Notes under the pieces: generated by a model
What the model saw: only the letters and a program-made list of their open reading frames with translations
The model's database searches: none
Told to the model about the DNA's origin: nothing
Position numbers and translations under genes: made by a program
Shown here: piece after piece, positions 32,991-45,699 of the stretch
Numbering within the stretch: the first letter of the stretch is position 1
Layout: the number at the start of each line of letters is the position of its first letter
Source: Liolophura sinensis
Lineage: Eukaryota > Mollusca > Polyplacophora > Chitonida > Chitonidae
NCBI RefSeq assembly: GCF_032854445.1
Contig: NC_088303.1
Span: 35,693,265 to 35,757,264, forward strand
DNA length: 64,000 nucleotides
Direction of reading: 5' to 3'

Positions 32991-33239
32991 TTCTTTATAA
33001 AAACCTGTGAGTCCAGCTTGTTCTTTGTGCGATACTTAGGACAGCGGTATGAGTACGATAACATATATTCTGCCTACTGTCACATACATTTGTTTTCTAA
33101 TTTTTTAAGTATGAAAAATCGTGTGGTTTGAAAACCGATTGACATTGTTTGTGATCAATATTACTGAAAGCTGTAAAGGTTTTTGTATAGTAACATAATC
33201 ACTCCAGTTTTCAATGCTATATCTTAAAGGGAAAGACCT

Positions 33240-33705
33240 AAAAAAAATCGAAGTAGGCATCACTAAATAGATCACTTAAAACTATACATAAATATACCTT
33301 TATTTATTTTTTTCAAATTTTGTGAAAAGAGTTAAAGATGCTCAAACATGTGAAGTCTAAAGAGAGTTTTATCAGCCATAATGTCAGGGGTTAGGAACTC
33401 TGACGTCGCAGGAAGTTTTTCAACTTTAATAATGACACTGAATGTTGGGAGAACTGTTTTTACCCATGGGCGAAAGATTACTGAAATATTGTCACGAAAA
33501 ATTCATTCCTTCTGTTGAACAACAGGAAAAAATGTGATGTGACGTCAGAATTCCTAGATACCGTCAGTATGGCTCATAAACCCCACCATAGTTTTCAAAT
33601 ATTTGAATGCCTTTCCACACTCTCCTAAAAATCTGAAAAAATAAATGATACTTCATATTTTAGCTCTGTTTTACTATAAAAGTTGGTCTGCTGTTGATGG
33701 GTATC
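33240..33705. mobile_element. Foldback inverted repeat, MITE-like
   Basis: The left arm (about 33295-33408) and right arm (about 33535-33655) are imperfect inverted copies. GGTTAGGAACTCTGACGTC (left) mirrors GACGTCAGAATTCCTAGATA (right), GTTTTATCAGCCATAATGTC mirrors the GTCAGTATGGCTCATAAAC side, and the AT-rich outer parts also align. Weak similarity continues out to about 33240 and 33705. There is no ORF and the loop is about 125 bp. The target duplication is unclear. Confidence 0.65.
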
Positions 33706-34129
33706 TACTGCCTGAATACAGTACGGAAGTATTAGTGTTATTGCTACGTTTATACTGATTTCTTACTAAGTGTCTACTTAGCATCTTTATGTGATGTAGT
33801 GTCCACTGCAGGAAGCTCCATGTTTCAATTTCCTCTTACGGAAAATATTATTTGTAATTAGCGCCGTTAACCTGTGTCATAAAGTCATAAATTTAACTCA
33901 GTTGTCCAGACTGACGAAGGACTCAAGTGGCACGGTCATTCAAAAGTTTACATATGTGTTTAGTATGGCGACATTAGAATTGGACATGAAGAAACATGTA
34001 TCTCCAAAACAATATTTAAAAAGTGATGCTCAGCACCAAGCAAACGAGAAGAAGAAACTCGTTATGCATATATGCCGACAAAATAAGACAATCTCGTGCT
34101 TTTAACAACACAAAACAGTAATTTTTTGT

Positions 34130-34294
34130 TTACTTATTTTTTTTTTTAATTTATTTATTTATTTGATTGGTGTTTTATGCCGCACTCAAGAATATTTCAC
34201 TTATGCGACGGCGGCCAGTATTATGGTGGCAGGAAACCGAGAATAGCCCGGGGGAAACCCACGACCATTCGCAGGCTGTTGAAAGACCTTCCCA
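34130..34294 (-). mobile_element. Family 1 SINE, antisense, 5'-truncated
   Basis: A (TTTA)n tail, then GATTGGTGTTTTATGCCGCA, the GGCGGCCAGTATTATGG region and the ACGACCATTCGCAGG region. It stops at CCTTCCCA, so the tRNA-like head is missing. Confidence 0.88.
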
Positions 34295-34499
34295 GTGCAT
34301 TATAACAAGGGCGTTTTTTTCGTAATTTTGCAGACAACGGATCTTTTAATTGTTATCTACAGTACATTTTTACACCATCATATTTCTTGTATACAGATGA
34401 TATGGAAAGCAACAACCATGCTGTAAACATTTCAGATAGCTGGAATTCAAATTGTTAATTACGTTGTCAGCAGTAATACAGTAGCATGCCAAGGTGGCT

Positions 34500-35560
34500 T
34501 AAACGAACGATAGTTAACACGCCTCTCGCCAGTCTCCATAAGGATTCCGTGCTCTTCGTCAACAATAAAGTTAATTTAGCGAAGCTAAATAAAGGACAAA
34601 GAGATCAGACGCTGAGAAAAGATCAGACGCTTGTCACCTTCGGTCGATTTTGAAATGTAAAATTCGATTGATTCTAAATGTAAAAGAGCGTTGACATGTA
34701 CGGACGCCATTTATAGAAATGATATTTCACAGACGGTGAGGTCGTCTCTTGGCAAAACGCAAATGCAGGAATGTGAATAAAAGACTTTGTAATAACCATG
34801 CAAAGCTGTAAGCTTATAAATTTGTCTTATTTCACCTATGTGCGTGTAGATTCAATCGATTACTCCGATGACTTTAAGTGTTACTTACCCTAGATTAAAA
34901 CATGCGCTAATTATTACATATATAGTCATACAAATGTAAAGAGAAGTGTGAGTCATAGAGGAATTTCTTTTAGCAAATCAGACAGTATACTGTGGTCTTT
35001 TCCTAGTAATCCACGCGGTTATTTGTACTGTCAGAAATGGCTGACTGTCTCCTGAAGCGAGCCCTATCAGTTGGATTAATCAGCAGACGTGTCTGAATGG
35101 CTGATCCAGTTTGGAAATCAGGGGGATATTTGAAGACTAGGATCAAAAACATTCAAAGACTTTATTAAAGTATCTACAGCCAGCATGTAGCTACTGTCAG
35201 TGGTTATGATCAATTTCCCGCTGCATTTACCTTTCTCCAAGGAAATAATACGCCTGAATAGCGTTCTCGCGGACGTCAAAACTTTAGACTCTTGCTAATG
35301 CCAAGTATGTGCCAACTATTTTTAGTTAATTTCACTTAGCTTGACGTTTTCCATGACACGTGGATCTTTATAACTTACAAAAAGAAAAACAGGAGATCTA
35401 GAAACTTCGTTACCGATTGGCCTGTCTATGGGGTGAGCTTGTTGACGTTAGACGTTCCCATACTCAGTGATGTCTCCAACTTCAAAGCTTAATTCTATAA
35501 AGCTATTGCTGACTCAGTGTAACTGAGTGGTGGGCCTTGTTTAAAGGCCAAAATTCTGGT
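34500..35560. repeat. Duplicated segment, copy 1 (partner 40850-41860)
   Basis: Ordered similarity to 40850-41860: TCATCTACGGTCGATT-like sequence, the CCACGCGGTTATTTGT block, and the 151-bp core at 35066-35216 that is identical to 41347-41497 except one base. Flanks are roughly 80-85% similar by eye. No ORF is shared. Confidence 0.8.
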
Positions 35561-35639
35561 ACTAATTTTATTCATGATAATGGTCATTGCAGGGAAAGTG
35601 ATTTGTATATTGTTTTACCGGTGGACAGCCAGGACGTTG

Positions 35640-35850
35640 TTTTGGGTGCTTGACCCTTGCCTACTTTTGGTGTGGGAAGTAATATGATTGTCATACAGGT
35701 CGCGAGTTCGAATCCAGCTGACATTCGTTCAGATGCCACTTTAAATGCGGAACTTTGTCAGTCATATTGCCCCGAAGGCTGTTCCAGTTGATCCTGTCCA
35801 GTTTACTCTATCTATAAAAATGACCTATTCAGTACTGAGGTACTGCTATG
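35640..35850 (+). mobile_element. Probable old tRNA-derived SINE remnant
   Basis: A tRNA B-box-like GGTCGCGAGTTCGAATCC at about 35699 is followed by sequence (GCGGAACTTTGTCAG) that is repeated in degenerate form at about 42045-42080 in the partner segment. A convincing A box and tail are lacking. Confidence 0.4.
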
Positions 35851-35947
35851 AACACATACCAAACGGAGTAAACACAAATCCATCTCTATATGACAAATAT
35901 ATAGCACACCGTCTATAATTCCGATAAATACCGTTTAACTGTCAGAA

Positions 35948-36011
35948 ATGTCACGAATGGGTCACATTATGTCACACATGGGTCACATTATGTCACACAT
36001 AGGTCACATTA
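35948..36011. repeat. 21-bp tandem repeat (ATGGGTCACATTATGTCACAC)
   Basis: About three units with one or two changes each. Confidence 0.92.
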
Positions 36012-36127
36012 GTGTGACTAAATATCAAGTAAATGTTTACATTTTAATTTAATGTAAATACTCTCTCTACCCGGCTCATCAGTCTGCGCAACTTACTGCT
36101 AGGAAAATGTCCATATTTGAATACTTT

Positions 36128-36382
36128 CTACTCAGCCAGGGATTGAATACGTCTGTCTCATCTTCTAGTTGAAAACATACTATTGAGTCACGGATTGAAT
36201 ACGTCCTACTCAGTCACGGATTGAGTACCTCCTACTCAGCCCCAGGTTGAATACTTCCCAGTTAGTCACGGGTTGAATACTTGCTACTAAGCCTCGGGTT
36301 GAATACGTCCTACTCAGTCAAGGGTTGAATACTTCCTACTCAGCCTCGAGTTTAATACCACCTACACAGCCACGGGTTGAAC
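36128..36382. repeat. 27-bp minisatellite (GGGTTGAATACTTCCTACTC type)
   Basis: About nine degenerate units alternating TACTCAGTCACGG and TACTCAGCCTCGG-like versions. Confidence 0.9.
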
Positions 36383-37659
36383 ACAATGACTTCTGTCATC
36401 CCCGGTGGACTTGCAAGACATCTAGGTCTAATGTAAAAGTCAATAGATCACATAAAACAGAAGCGAGGGACATACATTCAAAGAATAATTTTGAAGACAG
36501 CACTAGCTGTATAACGTTTTGAATGTTTTCGTAACTTCCAGCTATCTCCATGTCAGTAAGGTTGCGAGCCTGAGGAGAACATGTTTAATCCAAGATCACA
36601 GCGCAAACATTTTGGTATAACATTAATAAATCATATCAGCTGAAAAATATCTGTTGATCTCTGCGAAAATGAGAAAACAAAGAGTAAACAGAAAACTCAT
36701 AAGGTGCAAATGTGGTTTCAGTTGTCTACAAAAATAGTTGAACGGATTTTAGTAAATACCTTATCCCTTATACAACAAGTATCGTGTTTTTCAACAACGA
36801 CCTTAGAGGACAATTAAAGCATTCATAGTCAACGCCAAAAACCTCCAAAAAAGCGCCTGGTGCTTGAGGCTGGTGTAATAAAAAATCTTTCAATGAGTAT
36901 TGTCTAGGTCAAACTCTCGCACAAAGCGATATCTTTAAAAGGGATGTGGAAAAGCCGCAAGTGTTAAGGTCTGTTGTAAAAAAAAATTAACCAGGGATCA
37001 TAACTGTTTTCATTGGAGGAAAATGATTAAAAACTACTTCTTACGAACACGGGTTTTCTCTCGGGAGATTATCTAGAGTTTTATGCTTACTTGTCAATCT
37101 TGTTTTGGTAATTTTCTTGGAAAGACCTTCACCAAAATTAAGTGGCAATTGTTCAAAAGAAAACAATATATATTGGATCAGTGGGATCAGTGTAAAAATG
37201 GACGAACTTGTTTATTCCCATGGGCATAAAAGACAAATGCTCCATTTATACCATAATGAGGCTACATGTAACAAAACTGTTTCACATCACCTTTTTACTT
37301 TATGATTGAAAAGGCTTTTACCTCAAAGTGAGAAATAGTCTTCCAGATATACCCTGTCAAATTACTGATTTATCTATTATTCAAATGCCGTGCTGCTAAG
37401 TGGTCTGCTGCTAAATAGGCCTTACACAAGATCAAACAAAGAAATACGAAGACGCTTGAATAAATTCAGTACCTATATTTTAATAAAATAGACAAAAAAT
37501 ATAAGTAATATAATATATAATATATAATGTATAAATATATAGTATCTTACAGCGTTCAAATCCAGATGGAATATTCTGGCTTTCAAAGGCGAGTCAGTCC
37601 ACGTAAATATAGAATCAACGTTGGATGAATTCCTCAATTTACGGATGACGGTTCGATAA
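36383..37659. other. Gene-free stretch
   Basis: No gene supported. An AT-rich (TATAA)n-like stretch lies at about 37497-37548. Confidence 0.5.
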
Positions 37660-38170
37660 GTGGTTTATTCTCCAACTGCCTGCGAATGTGATCTTCTCAG
37701 GGCGGACAGGTTGAAAGTAGCTTCCGTGATGCCGAGCTGTCGATGTATGTTTCCTCGAAAATATACTCAAAGTCGCTTTCAGCGTAAACTGGGATGAAAT
37801 GTACCTAACGGCACTGAGACAACGAGCGATACAAGCTCAAAAATAACGTATCCAAAAAATAGCAAGAGGCGAAACACAAGCTCACAAAGTGCTCTGTACA
37901 GAAAATGGAGTATTGATGACGAATGTCGCATGGCGCGAAAGCCAATATCTACAAACACTTCACAGTCCTTCAACCTCCTTCACAGTGAATGACAGTGTAA
38001 ATATAACTGTTCTCAAATGGACTTCAATAAAGAACTGCTCGCAAGTGGACTTGAATATATGATTGTGAGCTCCACAACTCCGTCGCTCATATTTATAGAC
38101 TAACGTAAAAAAATTCTGGATGGTTTGATCGTAAACATGTTTTCAACACCGATACATACTTCTAGAATGT
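37660..38170 (-). other. Speculative small transcription unit encoding a hydrophobic 50-residue peptide
   Basis: On the minus strand, in order: a heat-shock-element-like TTCTAGAA (38160-38167); a consensus TATA box TATAAATA (38090-38097), 63 bp further on; the first ATG after it at 37931, opening a 50-codon ORF to 37779 with two strongly hydrophobic stretches (ILHFLYRALCELVFRLLLFF and YVIFELVSLVVSV); and AATAAA at 37664-37669, about 110 bp after the stop. The arrangement is what a compact gene would show, but each element can arise by chance in AT-rich DNA and I recognise no family. Confidence 0.2.
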
Positions 38171-38334
38171 ATACTCTATTTACAATCACACTAAACTCAT
38201 AATCACCGAAGCCTCGAGAACACTCAACTGAAATACAGCGCAAGCTATAACGTACACAGAGAGTGGAAATGTGGGTCAGACACTGACAAATAACAAAAAA
38301 TATATAATAAAATGTTTACAGACGGGGTTCACAG

Positions 38335-38765
38335 GCTCTTGTGAGCTTTCATTAGTATAAGCTTTCTTGATTTTCCATTAGCACAAGCTCTGGTGAGTTT
38401 TCAATAGCACAAGCTCTGGTAGGTTTTCATTGCCACAAGCTTTGATGATTTTTCAGTAAGACCAGTTCTCGTGACTATCCATTAATACCAGCTCTGAGGA
38501 ACTTTCATCAGCAGAAGCTCTCGTGAGTTTTCATTAACATAAGCTCTCGTGAGCCTTCATTAGCATAAGCTCTGGTGAGTTTCATGACCACAAACTCTGG
38601 TGAGTTTTCATTACCACAAACTTTGGTGAGTTTTCATTACCACAAACTGGGGATTTTTGCGTAATACCAGATCTCTTGAGTTTTCATTAATACCAGCTCT
38701 GATGAGTTTTCATTTACACCAGCCCTCGACAGTCTTCACTACAGACGTTCTGGTGAAAATTCATT
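38335..38765. repeat. 26-bp minisatellite (AGCTCTGGTGAGTTTTCATT type)
   Basis: About 16 degenerate units of 23-26 bp, each with a GGTGAGTTTTCATTA-like core. Confidence 0.92.
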
Positions 38766-39710
38766 ATAAATATCTTTATGGTTGACACCAGTCGCTACTG
38801 CTCTGGGCAAAATATTCTCAATTTGACGTTTATATTAGCATGTAAAAACATGGGACCAGTTGTCTTATCCCTTTGGCCAATGTAAATGGCTATGTCATAG
38901 GTAATGAACGTCAAATTTTAACAATGTTTGGGCGATATAACGGCGGTATCCCCGTCTCACAAGCCTGTCACAATGTTCCCATGTTTACGGTGCTTCCTCA
39001 CACATTAGAGGCCTTTCTGCCAATCTTTGTCCACTTGTTATTCCACTTGCCGGTCCAGTGGCCACTTTCATGAAGGTCACTTAGCTAAGTAAGCCTTTAA
39101 CTACCATGACGACGTATGTTGTATAGATGTGAAGTGTACTAAGCTAAGGGTTACAGAACACTAAGTATGCTTCATGAAACTGACACCTGGGTATGTGTAA
39201 GACTGCAAACAATACGTTCTAACCCTGCTTTGATGGATGTTAGCGTAAATAAAATCAGGCAGTGCAGGTGGGTCAGTTTTAATGACTTAATGATGCGGAT
39301 TAATAACATTGATTAGAGACGATCTTATCCAAACCGGAAATTGAAGTTGGACAGCATTGTGGAGTGGAGTACTCTGGAGATTCTGGAGCATAAGATGAAT
39401 AAGAATTCAGTATACACTTTGGCTGGCAAAATATCTGGTCTTTGTGCACAGACAACATATGTGTATCAATATTAAAATAAACTTTCAAGACAAATAAAAT
39501 TAAAAAGCACAGCTTAGATACAAATAAACTAAACCCACATTGCACTCCTTGTGCATAAATCAAACTTTGCATCTTTAAAAAAAATGCCAGTATACAAAGT
39601 AACAAACATGCTGTAAACAATAGCCCTACAGACAATACAGTAGTGTTAAAATATACTTTAAAATGCAGGGTAGCGTAAACCGGAAATTTGGCATTAGAGA
39701 GTTAACAAGC
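38766..39710. other. Gene-free stretch between two minisatellites
   Basis: No gene recognised. The ORFs 38873-39073 and 39300-39635 are unfamiliar, and the second has a membrane-like start but no other support. Confidence 0.45.
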
Positions 39711-40808
39711 CTTCTAGAAGTATCAGTAATGTTTCTGTGCTCTTTCTGGAAATATCAATGATGTTTCTGTGCTTTTCCAGGAAGAATCATTGATGTTTCT
39801 GTGCTCTTTCTGGAAGTATCAATGATGTTTCTGTACTCTTTCTGGAAGTATCAAAGGTGTTTCTGTGCTTTTTCTAGAAGCAGCAATGGTGTTTCTGTGC
39901 TCTTTCTGGAAGTATCAGTGATGTTTCTGTGCTCTTTCTTGAAATATCAGTTATGTTTCTGTGCTTTTCTTGGAAGAATCAGTGATGTTTCTGTCCTCTT
40001 TCTGGAAGTATAAGTGATGTTTCTGTCCTCTTTCTGGAGGTATCAAAGGTGTTTCTGTGCTTTTTCTAGAAGCAGCAATGGTGTTTCTGTGCTCTTTCTG
40101 GAAGTATCAGTGATGTTTCTGTGCTCTTTCTTGAAATATCAGTTATGTTTCTGTGCTTTTCCTGGAAGAATCAATGATGTTTCTGTGCTCTTTCTGGAAG
40201 TATAAGTGATGTTTCTGTCCTCTTTCTGGAGGTATCAATGATGTTTCTGTCCTCTTTCTGGAAGCATCAATGATGTTCTGTGCTCTTTCTGGAAATATCA
40301 ATGATGTTTCTGTGCTTTTCCAGGAAGAATCATTGATGTTTCTGTGCTCTTTCTGGAAGTATCAATGATGTTTCTGTATTCTTTCTGGAAGTATCAAAGG
40401 TGTTTCTGTGCTTTTTCTAGAAGCAGCAATGGTGTTTCTGTGCTCTTTCTGGAAGTATCAGTGATGTTTCTGTGCTCTTTCTTGAAATATCAGTTATGTT
40501 TCTGTGCTTTTCCAGGAAGAATCAATGATGTTTCTGTCCTCTTCCTGGAAGTATCAGTGATGTTTCTCTGCTCTTTCTGGAAATATCAATGATGTTTCTG
40601 TGCTTTTCCAGGAAGAATCATTGATGTTTTTGTGCTCTTTCTGGAAATATCGATGGTGTTTCTGTGCACTTTCTGAAAGCATCAGTGGTGTTTCTGTGTT
40701 CTTTCTGGAAGTATCAGTGATGTTTCTGTGCTCTTTCTGGAAGTATCAATGATGTTTCTGTGCTCTTTCTGGAAGTATCAATGATGTTTCTGTGCTCTTC
40801 CTGAAGGA
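39711..40808. repeat. 32-bp minisatellite with higher-order structure
   Basis: About 34 units of TGATGTTTCTGTGCTCTTTC plus GGAAGTATCAA-like sequence. Because 32 leaves a remainder of two on division by three, three units read as a 32-residue period, which explains the repeated peptide ORFs at 39801, 40014 and 40344. A block recurs after 192 bp (six units) and again after about 543 bp (17 units less one base), so higher-order repeats exist. It does not look like a real coding sequence. Confidence 0.95.
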
Positions 40809-40849
40809 TTAAGTTAATTTAGTCAAACCATTGGTATATAATGCTGATT

Positions 40850-41860
40850 TGACAGCCAGTTCTAATCACACAGAACAAACTGTCAGATTTAATTTGTCAG
40901 TCGATAAGCTAGACAGGAGATGACACGGACGTTTGGTTGGGATCAGTAAGATCAGACAGAGTGAAAAGAATCAAACGCTTGTCATCTACGGTCGATTCCG
41001 AAATTAAAACTTCCTTTAACTGGGGAACTGATTGGGCATCCACTTATACAATCCTTAGAAATGATTAACTGATTGGCAAAAGTCAAAAGGTAGAAATGCC
41101 TCTAAAATATGGTCATTAAAACCATGCGAAGCTGCTATCCGATATATATGCGACACTTCACTTATGTATAAACACATACAACTGTAAAGAAAAGTGTTCA
41201 GCATGTAGGGGAATTCCTTCTAACAAATTATACAATATGGCCTTTTTCAAAATGGGCACGCTGATGCTGTAGTCTGCCCTCCGTCAATAATCCACGCGGT
41301 TATTTGTGCTGTCAGAAATGGCTGGTTGACTCTTGAAGCGAACCGGATCAGTTGGATTAATCAGCAGACGTGTCTGAATGGCTGATCCAGTTTGGAAATC
41401 AGGGGGATATTTGAAGACTAAGATCAAAAACATTCAAAGACTTTATTAAAGTATCTACAGCCAGCATGTAGCTACTGTCAGTGGTTATGATCAATTTGCC
41501 ACTACATTTACTTTTTCCATCAGCTGAATACGACTGAATAGAGTTCTCTCGGACCTCAAAACTTTTTGTATCAAAAACATCCGATTCGTGCCAGACATTG
41601 ATGAGTTATGGAGAAATGTGCCAACAGTTTTCGGTTAATTTCACTTATAGCTTGATATTCTCTTTAGCATCATGGTGAGCATTAGAACTTACCGAAAGAA
41701 AAAAAGGAAATGTGATAGCTTTGTTATCGGTTGGCTTGTATACTGTGTAATCTTGTTCTCATTTCATGCAAGATGCATACCCATGTTCAATTGTGCCACA
41801 CATATTATACTTAAATTGTGTATTTATTGAACTGTGTGTTTTAAATACTCAACGAAATCC
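40850..41860. repeat. Duplicated segment, copy 2 (partner 34500-35560)
   Basis: See copy 1. The near-identical core is 41347-41497. Sequence between the core and the segment ends is more diverged. Confidence 0.8.
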
Positions 41861-43762
41861 AGAATGGGACCTGATTAAAGTGCTCCCATATGTTATCAAG
41901 CGGGTTACCGTGTTCTGACGCCAGCTTTTTTATGCCAGCTTTATTGGTGAAAATTGTCTTCCAGAATGTAACTTAATTTGGACATAATTTTACAGCTGAC
42001 GGCCTACGTTTATTTTTTCACGCGTCAGTCAGCTAGTATGCAGCTTTAAATCTGGAACGTTGTTAGGAACTTTCCTCTTGCTGCCTGATTTACTCTGTTC
42101 ATTTCCTCTCAACCAAATATGTTTACTTTATGGATAAAAGTTTTACGCACCAAATTAAGTGCTGAATTATCAACAGGAGGCATTATACAATGTGTATCGA
42201 GTCAGTAAATTAACATTTAGACACATTTTGTCATTTTATTATCATCGGCATCAACACAAATGTCAAGTTTGAATCTGTGTCCAGGTGTGCGGTTTCTTAT
42301 CAGATAAGATTGTTCTGTAAAGACGGAAGCTGATAATACAGTATAAATGTCAAAACACAAAATCATTGTGAAAAAAAGACATGGATGTCAGTAGATCCCG
42401 AATGAGACAAAAATGGTCTGTTACAGGCAGATTTGTGGAAAGCTTGCGTCTTAAAATCCGGCCATAAGCGTTACGGTATAGGCTATGGTAATATAAATTC
42501 ACATCGGAGAAAGGGACTTTAGTGGGTTTTCTTTGCGTAAATGTTCGATAAAATTGGTTTACGTACAAAAAGTAACCAGCAGGCTTGCAGAAGTATGGCC
42601 AACTAACAATTTATACGTGGAATTAATCAATGTCAAAATAGTTGTTTTTATAGAACTAAATGTCGCAAAAACATCTTGGTTTTGATTTGCAATACGCGCA
42701 TTCATCATTTCCTGTCAATTCATAGATGACAGAGAGTATTTTATCTCGCAAAAGTTATCCAACAAAAGTCAAAGAAGACGAGAAAAATTTACCGGAAGTT
42801 TCTGTGTGGTAAATCATTCATGTTCAAATGTTGACGCCAAAAAGCCGGGTCATGAAAAAATAACATAATTTTATCGATAGCGCTCTTTTTTTCTCTCTCT
42901 CGAATCATTTGGTTTTAGGGTAGCTGTTTTATTTCTCTTGAAAATGAGCAGATAAATAACATGCGATTCATCATATACCAAGCGATATTACTATGTTTCT
43001 ATAGTTTCCGGACATTACGTTCTGTAACGTATATAAGGTTAGGATCTCAATTAAATAAAATGTCGAAATATAGGAACATCAGGAAAATAAATGTACATAA
43101 AAGTAAGAAATCAGACATCCATATACTACCCGTAAACCACACAATAGAACATCAAGAACAGGCTAACGTGACGGTCAACTTTGAAGAGTCATTAACAATT
43201 CTTATACACACAAAACACTCGGCTTCTATATAAGTGAATTGCCACTGCTTCCGGAAGCAGATATAAATTCATTGAGGTTTTTACTCCTGTTGTCACAGGC
43301 GTGTTTGATCCGTGCAAATCCATCTCCACGGTTGATATTTATTTATTATTACATTTTGTGAGGGCACTAAGCTTTCTTAGTGGTGTCGCAGAAGGAGTAG
43401 TTCACATCAAAGACACTATTCTTTCATTAACAATATTGTGAAAGCATAGTTTGCATTAGCTCTGAGTTTGTTTGGCCATGTTCCCAACCCAGCTCCACAT
43501 ATGAATTCATATCACCTCATAATGTGGGAATTATACAAACCTTAACGTTATAATGACCACAGATTTAACCGACGCATCCAATAGAACAGTGTCCGAATTT
43601 CACAAAGGGCCACTTTTTAATCACGTGTCTAGTTATTATCTTTGTACTTCATCTAACGGATGATGGTAAGGAGGTCAAATACCAGAGTCAGTCGTTTGTT
43701 AGCGTACTCTGCGTGGTCTGGTCTGGTGACTTCAGAACAGCATTTTTCGGCATCACTTCACA
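41861..43762. other. Gene-free stretch
   Basis: The first part continues the weak similarity to 35560-35850, including a SINE-like remnant at about 42040-42080. The ORFs at 42350-42568 and 42961-43233 are unrecognised. Confidence 0.45.
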
Positions 43763-44008
43763 TGTACCCGTTTTGTCACCAACCGGTGATTTCATGGATA
43801 CACCGTCGTGACATCAACGTGTGGTGATATCAGCATACCTTGCCTGTAAGGCTTCATTGTAGATGTATCAGTTTTGTCACCGGTTGACTTCAAGGAGACA
43901 CAGTCGTGACATCAACGTGTGGTGATTTCAGCCTGCCCTTTGGGAGGCATTTCTGTAGATGTATTAGTTTTATCACCGTTTGTCTTCAATGAGACACCGT
44001 CGTGACAA
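43763..44008. repeat. About 100-bp tandem repeat, 2.5 copies
   Basis: TGTA(T/C)C(A/C)GTTTTGTCACC begins copies at 43763, 43864 and 43960. Each contains GTCGTGACATCAACGTGTGG or a variant, and the last copy is partial. Confidence 0.9.
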
Positions 44009-45699
44009 GAACACAAGAAGGTGGAAAGCTAACCTAAACCCAAATTACCCAAGTAACATTTCCACATCCCTCTAGAGGAGTGAATCCCCAAATTGTATTT
44101 ACCACTGATAAATAGACACAGTATGTAACTAATCGCAAACAGTATAAAATTGTCCTAGTAAACAAACGGTGATTTTTATTTTAATTTACACATGTATGTT
44201 GTTTTCTCAAAAACCCTAGATGATTTTAAAATTTCATGGTAAATTCCCATAACTTAACTAATGCCCTCTATGACATGTGTATCAACTAAATGTCAGATGT
44301 TACAATTTCTTTCCACAAAACTTCATTATCCTGTAAGGCAATCTCTTTACTTAGATTACACACGACAATGTTTGATAAGTCCTTTCTGTTAAGTGTAGAT
44401 TTCTTATCTTGTGGAAACTTGTAAAAAGATTAAGCTAAGATACCTTTGCTCACAGAAATATTGTTCTGTGTTGTAAGGATTTGTATTTATGGTATTTATT
44501 GTTTCTTGTTACATGTATTTAGAGTCCTATGAATATGAATGGTAATTAATATGTGGTCAGAAAATCATATGTTAGTTCCGGTAATTGATTCGTCCTGATG
44601 AATAAGTAATGATTAATACTCAAATATAATGAGCGTAACCGTCCATGTGAATGCGTATTTTCCGTGCAGACTTCCCTTATTGTCGCCCAAATCACTATAT
44701 TACCGTAATGATGTTCGAAGTGAATATATAACTCCATGTTAACTGTTAACGATAGCCATCAGTATGTCTTGTGTCTGTGGGTAGATCTCTCGGTGTTTCT
44801 TGTCTGGTAAACCAACTTTGGACTGCTACTTTCTGGGTGATTGGCAAGAATGACAATCACTTGATGAAATGGCTACTGAATTTCCCGACGTCCACTAATT
44901 GTACCGTCTGGAGACTAATATAGATTGACTCCTTTGCCATAGTCACATCCTCTCGGTAGAGAAGTGAGAATTACAATATCGACATGCGTGTGGGATGGGT
45001 GTACATGTACACTGTCCAAACAGACTCTACGGATTTCTTAAAATTCATCAACTGAGACACACGAAAGCTGTTTAATCCGAACGACTGATACACGAAATAC
45101 GTATTATCATCCCAAACAATAAATGCATGTGATCGCCCAAGCTCTCTCAGGCTGTGGGAATAGAATTAGTGCTAAGAAATACACCTCCTACATAGATACT
45201 GTATACATGAAGATCTAGAAGATAGGTAAGGCAGATTTACAAGAAAGCTTTCATCTTATAGCTGAACCAATGTGATACAGGGGGAAAGGTCTGTTCCAAA
45301 TAGGCCGGCAAGTGGACCGGTATCCAAATAGACACGTATAGGCGTTACTATACGTGTCCCGCAATGGTTTACTTATACGACGGACGTTTAAAGCTACTAA
45401 CATATATCTTATATAAAAATATATATAAAAATTCTATTTTCAGGACTAAGCAAATAAATAAACATACAAGTTATACGTGTAGTTTAGTACGGACACCCAC
45501 CATTTAACCAGAACATCCAGATATAAAAATTAAACTATTTCATTGTCACAAAACTATGCAATTATTGATATAGATTAAACAGTATGTGTATGATGTAAAT
45601 GAAAGTTTCGTCCTTAATGCAAGCTTATAAGCCAGTCGTTTTGGCTTATTGAAAACGAGTACACATGGGCAGTCATATCTAATGTTTCAGTTTCATTTT
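44009..45699. other. Gene-free stretch with a perfect hairpin and a palindrome
   Basis: No gene seen. An 11-bp perfect stem with a 6-base loop (GACACGTATAG, loop GCGTTA) occupies 45331-45358. A 14-bp palindrome GTGTACATGTACAC lies at 44999-45012. Neither has an identified role. Confidence 0.55.

Noticed and set aside
39801-40592. Repetitive-peptide ORFs within the 32-bp array
   Set aside because: They are a by-product of a stop-free 32-bp unit read in rotating frames. There is no start, signal or non-repetitive flank.
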